Shown: piece by piece, positions 52,796-61,513 of the stretch | Numbering within the stretch: position 1 is the stretch's first letter | How the letters are laid out: each line of letters begins with the position of its first letter | NCBI GenBank assembly: GCA_031771865.1 | Contig: JASISA010000042.1 | Span: 489,501 to 553,500, forward strand | Source: Nothophaeocryptopus gaeumannii | Lineage: Eukaryota > Ascomycota > Dothideomycetes > Mycosphaerellales > Mycosphaerellaceae | Length of the DNA: 64,000 bases | Direction: 5' to 3' | Position numbers and translations under genes: made by a program | Notes under the pieces: generated by a model | Database searches by the model: none | What the model saw: the letters and a program-made list of their open reading frames with translations, nothing else | Told to the model about the DNA's origin: nothing

Positions 52796-53932
52796 CTACA
52801 TGTCCAAGATCTTCAGTCTATCTAGGTGCCAACCAAGTACACGATCCTCATCCTCTAGATCTATATCGTACCCAGTATGCTTGTACAACTTCGCAATATC
52901 CATACCTGCAACATGGTCTAGCGCCCAAACGAGGAAGTCAGCAAAGTCCTCGAAATCCTCTTGTAACCTGATATTCTTCTTTAACCACTTCTTTAAGATG
53001 TTGAACGTAATCTCAATTGGATTAAGGTCAGGCGAATACGGCGGTAAGTACTCAAGCTGATGTCCTGCTGCAGTAATAATCGCTTCTACTTAGTCGCTAT
53101 GATGTATAGAAGCGTTGTCCATGACGAAGATTATCTCTTGTCCTTCAACTAGCGGTAAGACGTGATTCTGAAGCCAGTCGGCGAAGGTGACTTGATCTAC
53201 CGCTCCTTGAACACATAGAGTGCAAGGCAAGTATCCATTAACCGTCAAGGCAGGTAGAACCGAGTATCTTTGCTGGCGCTGAGCAAACTGGAAGTCGTGA
53301 CAGTCTACACCTTTTGGTAACTAACCGAAGCGCCTATGACCAGTCTTCTCATTCGAGGCAGTCTCATCGATAAAGATCAACCTGTTTATCGGCCACCTCT
53401 TACACCTCTTACTCCACATCGCTCTTGCTATTGGATTGCGCTCCTTTGCTACCTTCTTCGCCTCCTTGCGACTCCAGCCTTCCTTGTGAAGCGTCCGCCA
53501 TATGTTCGAAGGGTGGATCTCGACTCCGAATTGATCGTACAGCGCCATCGCCATTTCCTCGAGGTACACGTCTGGTCGGTCGGTAAGATAAGCTAATAGC
53601 TACTGCAAAAGAAATCAGTTACTCCGAGCGAGCGCCTATACTATTACTAATGCCTACTTCGATCATCTCTCGAGTTAGTTTTATCTGCCGGCCGGAGGCC
53701 TTCTTCATAGGGTTGTACACCTCGCCAAAGAGGTCGTAATTGAGCCTCCATCGATACACCGTCTTTTCACTCGCACCGCACTTTAGACTGATCTCAAGTG
53801 GCGTGTAATCGCTGGTCTCGAAGTAATAGATTGCACTCTAAGAGACGGTCTTAGGCAGCCTACCGGGCAGGGCGTAGATACCGAGAGTCTAGAAAAGCTG
53901 GACGATCAGCACAAACAACACCTGGGACTTCA
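52796..53932 (-). pseudogene. Tc1-type (DD34E) transposase of transposon 2
   Basis: The minus strand reads from an ATG near 53930 (MKSQVLFVLIVQLF) through a helix-turn-helix (CGASEKTVYRWRLNYDLFGE), then after a likely intron YLTDRPDVYLEEMAMALYDQ, RLIFIDETASNEKTG (first Asp), FVMDNASIHHS (second Asp) and PPYSPDLNPIE (Glu), ending at the stop 52796-52798. In-frame stops interrupt it: two in the first 35 codons, TAG at 53321-53323 where a Trp is expected (KYGW in the relative), and TAA after HHSD. All can arise from C:G-to-T:A changes. It resembles the transposase at 54257 more than that of transposon 1. Confidence 0.85.
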
Positions 53933-54071
53933 TTTTGAGCCCCTATACCATCGACAAGACAGCAGGATAAGGATAATATAGCTAACTAGCTATCTAGGCT
54001 GGAGAGCGATGTTGCGGTGTATGCGGCTCTGGGAGGTCTTGGCATTCTCAACCGGATCGCAAAACATAGTA

Positions 54072-54256
54072 CAATAAGATCTTGGCGACTGCTCACACCG
54101 CTAATCTGCCATATTAATTAGGTCTTTAGGATCGCCAGTATAATGCTAATATCCCAAACACTGCGTGAATTCTTCTTTGAAGCTGGACTTCGAGCGGTAT
54201 AGCCGCTTCTAAGGTGTTTTTCAGGGTTAGCAGCGAGCCTAGCGAGGCCTACAGCC
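54072..54256. other. spacer between transposon 2 and the third transposase
   Basis: No feature recognised; no inverted repeat partner was found for this stretch downstream of the third transposase. Confidence 0.3.
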
Positions 54257-55429
54257 ATGCGTTCTCACAAGGTCGACCCGGCTATTCAGAAGGCTATCCA
54301 GGCGTGCTTCGAGGCTAGTATGTCGGTTGAGGAGGTGAAGAAGGCGGCTCGGCTGGACGTAGCGGAGCGCACGATATATCGTTGGCAGGAAAACTAGCGT
54401 TGTTTTGGTCAGATCTATGCGCCGCCAACAGTGAAGACTGGACGCCCTCGGATTATAACAACCGAGCAAGAGGACTTCTTGCTGAGGTATCTGACGAGCC
54501 GGCCGGACGCGTTTCTTGTTGAGATGACGTATGAGCTTATAGATGAGTGGCCAGAGTTAGCTGGTAAGATAAAGCCGCGCCATCTTAGCTATATCTTGAA
54601 AGAGCGACAATGGTCAAGGAAGGCAGCTCGGAGGGTTGCAAAGGAACGTAATCCGCTTCTGCGCGCGCTCTGGGCAGCAAAGGCGAGTCGATGGCCAGTC
54701 GATCGAATGGTGTTCATTGATGAGACAGCCTGCAATTAGAAGACTAGTCAGCGGAAGTACGGATGGTCTCCAAGAGGTGTAGACTGCAGAGATTATCAAT
54801 GGGCAAAGCGAGAAACAAGGTGGTCAATCCTACCGGTCTTTACAATCTATGGTTACCTTCCTTGCACCATTGTGCACCAAGGATCGATAACTGGCGATAT
54901 CTTCACAGAATGGCTTACAGAGCATGTGTTGCCCAGCCTTGAAGATAGGCCGCCAATAATCTTTATTATGGACAACGCTTCTATCCATTATGGGTTAGCA
55001 GTCAAGGAAGCCATCCTTAGGGCCGGTCACAGGCTTGAATATCTCCCTCCATACTCACCGGATCTCAATCCTATCGAGCAGACCTTCCACTGTCTGAAAG
55101 CCTTCATCCGTAAGCATATCCGCGATGCTGCACTCTTCTACAGCTTCGAGGACTTCCTCGGATGGTGTTTGTCGCAATACCGTGATGTCCGAGCGCGTGG
55201 TTTCTTCAAGAACGCTGGATACAACGTTGACGGCGTAGACCTCGAGTTCGATATGGAGGAGTTCAAAGGAGCTGCCGGAGACGCGCAGGACATGATGGCG
55301 CTTGATATAGAAGAATTGGAGTGGCTGAACTGGGAGTATAGTAATGAGCCGGCGGAAGTTGATAGTTATAGTGAGATTGTAGAAGAAACAGATGAGGAAG
55401 TGCAGTCAGTCGATAGTTGGTCCGCGTGA
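54257..55429 (+). pseudogene. Tc1-type (DD34E) transposase, solo copy
   Basis: From the ATG at 54257 (MRSHKVDPAIQKAIQACFEA): a helix-turn-helix (VEEVKKAARLDVAERTIYRW), linker, RMVFIDETACN (Asp), FIMDNASIHYG (Asp) and PPYSPDLNPIE (Glu); 34 residues separate the last two. The C-terminus is acidic (EIVEETDEEVQSVDS). Two TAG codons interrupt an otherwise continuous 390-codon frame, at 54395-54397 (Trp expected after WQEN) and 54737-54739 (in CN-stop-KT, where SNEKT stands in the relative). No accessory gene or inverted repeats were found around it. It would be catalytically complete apart from the two stops. Confidence 0.85.
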
Positions 55430-56663
55430 CGCTAAGGAGACCGCTTGCAACACGTGACAGCTGATCCTTCGACAGCCGGCGGCGGCGGCGGGCAGAGGAT
55501 CTTGAGTGCATCAATCAAGCGTCACCATATACCACAACACTTATCATCCATTCTGTGAGTACGCCCACTCCAGTCAGTGAGGAAGGTGCTTGCTGACGGG
55601 AAGACAGCGACATTATCACACCAAGCTGAAGCTTGCTCTTGAAACAGCAACATACGAGTATCTATGCACGTCAATCCTGTGGGTATGCCCGACCAAGCAA
55701 GAGAAGTACATGCTGGTGCGGTGGCAGCGACGTCATTACACCAACATCAATATCGCGCAACTACAAATGGCATCTTTCACCAACATCGACACAAGACAAT
55801 CATTGACGACGTCCTCATCTCTGCTCGTCATCCGCTCAAGGACACTGTCGATGACTCTGGCGGCGGCGGGCAGAAGACTTCTACAAACCCGAGATGCTCC
55901 AACGGTTGCGGCGCCTCTTCGACGGTCAGCTCTATGAGACAATCATCGTTGATGCCGGATGGCGGGACTGGAAGCTCTCAGAAGTCACAGAATGGTTCTA
56001 CGATTCTGCACTGGCTTTTCGAATCAGCCTAGTGCCTGTCGGAGTTGGGTATTCGGATCCACATCCTGTTGTCTATCGGCCTCGTTCGACTCAGGGTGGA
56101 TGTCAGAACGAGGATTAAGGCGTTTCTGTAAGCAATCTTCTACTCCTTCCTGAAGCCATAGCATCCACTGATTTGAGCAGGCAATCTTCCTGGGATCCAT
56201 TGACGGCACTTACACGACCATCCGAGAAAATCCTTCCGGCCAAAGTTCACCCCCTCAACTCATCGCTGGCAATTCGATCATCGCCGCTGTCCTCATCATT
56301 GGACCAGATCTTTCACGAATCGACTGCCGATTGATACATGGATTGATTGACCCTTGCATTGACCTCAGATTGGCCGATTGGGCGGGGTAGGCACAAAATG
56401 CGGTACTTACACGGCTCTAAACCGCGCCTGAGTATCTAAGATGGGCCTGAAAGTGGGCCTTTTAACCCAGCAATGCTCGTCATTTTATCCGTCTACGAAG
56501 AATTGCTTGATTCAGGGTTGATTACTACAGCAATCCATTCCAGAGGCGTAGGTTGATTGATCGATTGATCGATTGATTGACGATCCGCCAAAGCTAATTG
56601 ATTGATCACCACCCTGCTGGGTATTGCCAAGGGTTCCCCACAGCTAGGAGCTCGTATAGTTCA
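55430..56663. other. region between the solo transposase and M3 copy B
   Basis: No recognised gene. A coding-looking fragment at about 55875-56118 reads LQRLRRLFDGQLYETIIVDA then WRDWKLSEVTEWFYDSALAF, perhaps part of an eroded host gene. GGCGGCGGCGGGCAGA occurs at about 55486 and again near 55861. A (GATT/GATC)n simple repeat lies at 56554-56583. Confidence 0.4.
56554..56583. repeat. simple repeat (GATT/GATC)n
   Basis: TTGATTGATCGATTGATCGA and following TTGATTGA; a tetranucleotide tract with TGAT cores, also echoed at 56337-56350. Confidence 0.8.
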
Positions 56664-59282
56664 CGTCCGCATCTGGCTTCATCCCTGGCCTGGCACGAGA
56701 CGGATATTGACTGCTAAATATTATACCAGGATTTGACACAACCTTATCGAAATTGTACACCTGTTCACAATTATTATTAGCTGAAGGTGACGGATCACGT
56801 CTTCCGCAGTCTTAACATCATGTCACTATCTTTTGTCGGACCTTCAAGACCGGAGTTACCTCAGCTAAAGACTTACGAAGCCCCAAGTCTCAAGTCGGAC
56901 GACTTGAATATCTAGTCTCACACGAAGGCCTTGTCATCGACGAGCTTACGGAGAGCAATGTCTCCTCCGACCTGGCTTCCAAAATGGCGAGCTTACGCTA
57001 CATTAATTTGCGGCACATGTGTTACTCTACTGTTCAGCATATATACATTCAGCACTTACGACGTTCAAACGACATGGCCATCTCCGCACCGATTCTTCGA
57101 GCCTACTAGCCGAGTTAATATACTCAGACGTCAATCCAACAAGCTCCCATCAGGCATCGACCGACCTCCACAAGAGCTCTTAGTGTTTGTTGACACTCCA
57201 GAGTCAATCAACAAGACCGCTACAGAGGTAATGCGCTTGCAAAAGGAATTACTCGACGATACTATTAAAAGCGTTACTATTGAGACGGCCACTTTTGAGA
57301 ATGTTGTCCTTCCATTCGTAAGAGATGAAAATGAGAACGTATCACTTTTACTTGCTCAAACATACGTCTACCCCTACGTCTCTACAAGTGCCGACTTGCA
57401 GAAGGCCTCGAATGATGCTACTCAAGCAATAGAAGAGCAAACGCAGGAGTTGGCGCTCAACGAAGACTACTTCAAGCTAGTGGACGCAGTCTATCAGAAG
57501 CAGAAAGATGACCCTAAGCTGGATGCTGAGAGCCGAAAGGTACTGAAGAAGCATTGGGAAGGCTATAAAGATGGTTCACTCGGTGTACCAAAGGGCGAGA
57601 AGCGAGATCATTTTGCAAAGATTGCCTCTCGTATTAACGAGCTCGAGCAAGAGTTTCAAGCGGGCATAAATGCAGATAACACAACTCTGTGGTTTACTAA
57701 AGAAGAGCTGGATGGTGTCGCGCCTACCACACTTGGGAGTTTGGAGAAAGGTACAGGCGAGTACGAAGGCAAACTTGGCTTAGTTCTACAAGGTCCGGAA
57801 TATTCGGTAGTCATATCTTATGCTAAGAATATGACAGTTCGAGAGAAGGTCGAGGTCGGATATCAAAATCTCGTTCCAGAGAACGTTAAGAGATTGGAGG
57901 AGGCTGTTGCACTAAGAGATGAGAGTGCTCGGATGCTCCAGTACCCAAACTTCGCAAGCTGGCATCTAAAAGATACTATGGCTAAAGACCCGAAATCGGT
58001 CAATGACTTTCAACAAGGGATGCATGACACGCTTGAGCCTTTTAGAAGGAAGCAGCTGGAACGCATGCTAACGCTCAAGAAGAACGAGATTGGAAAAGCC
58101 GATCGGGTTTACTACTGGGATCATCTTTACTACAAGCGGAAGGCACGCGATGAGGATTACAAAGTCGATGCTAGCAAAGTCCAAGAATGGTTCCCAGCTA
58201 TCCTTACAGTGCGAAAAATCTTGGACCTATACTCCTATCTATTCGGCTTAAAATTTATCAAACTTGAAGGCAAAGATCTGGATGCCTTGTCGAAGACCGG
58301 GAAAGGAAAAGACCTCGTGTGGCACGAAGACGTTGAGGTGTATTCTGTTTACAACACGGAAGGAGACAAAGGCTTCGTTGGAATTATGTACCTGGACCTG
58401 ATCTACCGCCCATTGAAAAGACCTGGTGCCTTCGAGATGGCTATTGAGGACGGATGGGAGAAGAAGGATGGCTCACGCCATTACCCCGTAGCAGCTATTA
58501 TATCCGACTACAGAAAGTCAACATCAGCAGCGCCGTCCTTGCTTAGTCGAGGTGATGTGTCGACTATCTTACACGAAGCCGGTCATGCTATGCACCATTT
58601 GACATCCCAAGTTAAGTACGCCCAGTTCCATGGTCCTGGAGGCTGTCCACCAGATTGGGTCGAGATGCCATCACAATTAATGGAGAATTGGTCTTTTGAA
58701 CCGGCTGTCCTAAAGAAATTCAGCAAGCACTGGTCCTACCTTGGTTCCAAAGAAAAAGAAGCCTGGATGAAAGCAAATCCAAACGCAAAACAGCCTCCAG
58801 AGCAAATCCCGGACGACCAGATCAATGCCATTCGCAAAGCGCTGGACACCTTCGCCGCCCTTGACGTCGACCATCAGATCGTCTACGGCGTCTACGATCA
58901 GCAACTGCACCAAGCAAAGTCCCAGGAGGAAGCCAAACATTTCGACTCGACCACTATGTTGAACAGACTGTACCGCGAGCAGATGCAGATCTATGGTCCA
59001 GATGGCAAAGGCGATACGTGGGGCCACCTTCAATCTACATTCATTCACCTCATGTCAGGATATGAAGCCGGCTTTTACGGTTATCTCTGGAGTATGGTAA
59101 ATGCTGATGATGTGTTTGAGACAAAGTTCAAGAAAGATGTATTCAGCAAGGAAGCTGGGATGCATTGGCGGAAGAGCATTCTAGAAGTTGGTGGAACGAA
59201 GGACTTCGTGCCGTTGTTGACGGATTACCTGGGTCATAAGCCTAGCAATGAACCATTCTTGAGGCGTATCGGAGTGATCTAA
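56664..59282 (+). repeat. segmental duplication, copy B (partner at 833-3499)
   Basis: Same orientation as copy A; similarity includes about 290 bp upstream of the start codon and the whole coding region. Substitutions are spread over the length and the reading frame is kept, so both copies have been under constraint or the duplication is not old. Confidence 0.9.
56958..59282 (+). CDS. membrane-anchored M3 family zinc metallopeptidase, copy B
   Basis: A 774-residue paralogue of the gene at 1175, colinear without indels in total length. HEAGH is at residues 539-543, and the third ligand is the Glu in WVEMPSQ near 569; the N-terminal anchor YATLICGTCVTLLFSIYTFS is retained. Differences cluster in the N-terminal third (for example TYVYPYVSTSADLQKASNDA) and near the C-terminus, while the active-site region is almost unchanged. 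It is expected to cleave short peptides at or near a membrane. The ATG at 56958 matches the start of copy A; the frame upstream has only a TTG. It looks intact and functional. Confidence 0.9.
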   Translation: MSPPTWLPKWRAYATLICGTCVTLLFSIYTFSTYDVQTTWPSPHRFFEPTSRVNILRRQSNKLPSGIDRPPQELLVFVDTPESINKTATEVMRLQKELLDDTIKSVTIETATFENVVLPFVRDENENVSLLLAQTYVYPYVSTSADLQKASNDATQAIEEQTQELALNEDYFKLVDAVYQKQKDDPKLDAESRKVLKKHWEGYKDGSLGVPKGEKRDHFAKIASRINELEQEFQAGINADNTTLWFTKEELDGVAPTTLGSLEKGTGEYEGKLGLVLQGPEYSVVISYAKNMTVREKVEVGYQNLVPENVKRLEEAVALRDESARMLQYPNFASWHLKDTMAKDPKSVNDFQQGMHDTLEPFRRKQLERMLTLKKNEIGKADRVYYWDHLYYKRKARDEDYKVDASKVQEWFPAILTVRKILDLYSYLFGLKFIKLEGKDLDALSKTGKGKDLVWHEDVEVYSVYNTEGDKGFVGIMYLDLIYRPLKRPGAFEMAIEDGWEKKDGSRHYPVAAIISDYRKSTSAAPSLLSRGDVSTILHEAGHAMHHLTSQVKYAQFHGPGGCPPDWVEMPSQLMENWSFEPAVLKKFSKHWSYLGSKEKEAWMKANPNAKQPPEQIPDDQINAIRKALDTFAALDVDHQIVYGVYDQQLHQAKSQEEAKHFDSTTMLNRLYREQMQIYGPDGKGDTWGHLQSTFIHLMSGYEAGFYGYLWSMVNADDVFETKFKKDVFSKEAGMHWRKSILEVGGTKDFVPLLTDYLGHKPSNEPFLRRIGVI

Positions 59283-60083
59283 ACTGACCTGTAACGAAGT
59301 ATGGACGGCCAGTTGGTAATGCATATAGTCCACATCTGAAGTGCTAACTCGAGACCATTCCTCCTCTAGCTGCTTCAACCACATCTCTCTGCTGTCCTCT
59401 CATGCCTGCCAGGGCCTTCACTGCTTGAGATATTTGGGATGTCGGTAACGCTTGAGATATTTGAGATGCCGTCACCGACATCCATTCCATTGCATTCATC
59501 TCTTCGAAGATTCGCACTTCTTATCGTCTTACAACTCGGGGTTCCGATCAGACTGTCATGTCTGCATGAGACTTAGTCTTCGGCTCCAAGCCGACGAGTC
59601 TTCGAGCCTCGTCTTCGCCGACTCCCTTGAAGTCAAGCTTCTCGCCGTCATTTCCGGTCAAGTCAGCAAACTCTCGTTTCACTTTCTTGGGCTGCCGAGC
59701 CGATACTGAAGTACGCTTCGCAGTTGCCTTCCGCTTCTTTCGCTCTTGAGGGGTTGATGGTCAAAAAATTGGGCTTGGAATCTAGATAGGTGCATATGGT
59801 CGCCGTTCGCGACCAAATAAGGCGGTGGATTCGTTGCCATCATCAGTCTCTCTCTAAGATCGATCTGAGACCTGGATAGGCACATATGGTCGCCGCTCGC
59901 GAACGAGAGAAATGTTAGAGGCATTAGAGTCGTTCGCCTCAGTCGGAGCTTGATCGTCGTCGCGCTCCTTGGCTGGTGTATTCGCGGCATCCTCCTCTGT
60001 ACAGGGGGAGTTGCCGTCCTTGCCAATCATTGTAGATCCCGGAGCTGTTCCTATCATCCAATGGTTTGAGGGGGATGATTCAG
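59283..60083. other. intergenic region with short repeats
   Basis: No gene recognised. A 27-bp unit starting CTTGAGATATTTG occurs twice in tandem (59424-59477). A second pair sits about 100 bp apart: CATATGGTCGCCGTTCGCGA near 59794 and CATATGGTCGCCGCTCGCGA near 59883. Confidence 0.4.
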
Positions 60084-61062
60084 CTATCTTCTACACCACC
60101 AGATACCGACAGCAGCCACTCCAACACCAAAAGCCAACAGCCTCTTTCCAGTCTTGATCAATGCTCTCTTGTAGCTGTTCCCAATGTAAACCTTGATCAT
60201 CTCATTGGCAGACTCCGTCTCGTTGACTCTCGGAAACGGCACATCCGGTATCGGTTTGCCCAAGAACTGTTGTCAACATCAGCAAAGTCTTCCATCACCA
60301 CTGCCCTAAGATTACCACGTACCTTGCAAATCGGCTCCCACCCCTCCTCCAATTTATAGACCAACAACCTCTCCTTTGGAACAAGCCTCTTCACCCTCTC
60401 AATAAGCTCCAAATACGCCCCTCTCGCACTCTCCCTATATCTCCTAAAGAACTCCGGATCGTTCTTTAGCCCCAAGAATCCCATCGTTCGACTCATCCCC
60501 ACCCCTAAGAAGTACTTTATCGTAAAATCCGTCAACCTTGCTGTGCGCTCCATGAATACCGTTTACTCGCGAGCGGGATCCATGGGTTGCCCGTGCCGTT
60601 GATCACCACAGATGAATAGGATTTATACCATTCCTCCACGTCTCGTTCAGCCAAAATGACTTTTGCGTCTGGGTAAGCATGCATCCATTCCTCAAAGAAC
60701 ATGCAAGCCGGTTGATCAGTCGTTCCGCCGAATCTCCAGAGCAAGGGGTCAAAGTAAATATCTTTCCATTCCTGCGGAGAGGATGGAACTCTGATGCCTT
60801 TCTTCCGTGCAGCTTCGGGTTCGAACTTGGCTTGTAGTTGTAGAGCTTCGGCCCACATGTCGATGTCAGGACAATTGGAGGCCATTTCGATGAAGTGCCA
60901 GGTTGAAACTTCGAGAATCTGTAGAGCTGTTTTGGTTGTCATTGTGCCGGTGCGAGCGAATCCGGCAGAGATGACTTCCAGGGGCACGACTCGTTTGCGT
61001 GTTCGTGGATCATGTTCCTCTGCGATGTACGCATACGGATGGCGTTCTTTCGCGGTGGCCAT
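60084..61062 (-). pseudogene. sulfotransferase-like P-loop protein with C-terminal anchor, one frameshift
   Basis: From the ATG at 61060-61062: VISAGFARTGTMTTKTAL at residues 30-47 is the phosphate-binding loop of the fungal Sulfotransfer_4-like family (often mislabelled NAD-dependent epimerase). CMFFEEWMHAYPDAKVILAE and RDVEEWYKSY follow. At about 60555-60575 (ASK / VFMERTARLTDFTIKYF) the frame changes by one base. A 56-nt intron at 60267-60322 then leads to FLGKPIPDVPFPRVNET and a hydrophobic C-terminal segment (LLAFGVGVAAVGIWW) with a terminal basic CRR. Family members may transfer sulfate to small molecules; the function here is unknown. It is either a recent pseudogene or carries a single-base assembly error. 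Confidence 0.75.
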
Positions 61063-61513
61063 CTTGTCTCGCTCGTTGGTTGGGACGCTGATGTTCCCTT
61101 GCTCAAAGGTGGTTGCACCTCATGGATAAATATTGACTGACTGCGTGTGCTGCCATTGGTGTCAACCGAGCTTGCAAAGTCATGGGAGGAAAGCAGTGCG
61201 ACGTTCTCAAGCCTATGACAGTCCAACCGGAACCAAACGAGCGCAGTCAGCTCCTTTTTGTGCAACGATGATGCGGCGTTACCAGCGTGTTTGTCTCTGC
61301 GGCTGAGACCACACTCAGCAAAGAAGTCGAAGGATCCAAAGGACGCGCGCTAACCACGTTGGGTGTTTCGAAGCGTCGAATCAAGGCAGCTTCTGCGCTT
61401 GCTGATCCAGCAGCCGACCATTTTGCGCTCCTGCTGTCGACGAGGCAATGGCTCGAGAGTAGCTGTAAGGCTCTTGCCGCCACAGCCCGGCGCTCACAGT
61501 CTATTGTAAGCAG
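61063..61513. other. intergenic region
   Basis: Promoter-side DNA of the sulfotransferase-like gene; no other feature seen. No inverted-repeat end of a third accessory-bearing transposon could be found here. Confidence 0.3.

Larger units (their letters stand above)
50500..54069. mobile_element. Tc1-type DNA transposon 2 with accessory gene
   Basis: Perfect 33-bp inverted repeats at 50500-50532 and 54037-54069 (starting CTATGTTTTGCGATCCGGTT) are flanked by TA on both sides (50498-50499 and 54070-54071), the target duplication of Tc1/mariner. Inside are the accessory gene (plus) and a transposase (minus), convergent as in transposon 1 but in the opposite overall orientation. About 530 bp between the two genes hold nothing recognisable. 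Confidence 0.9.
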
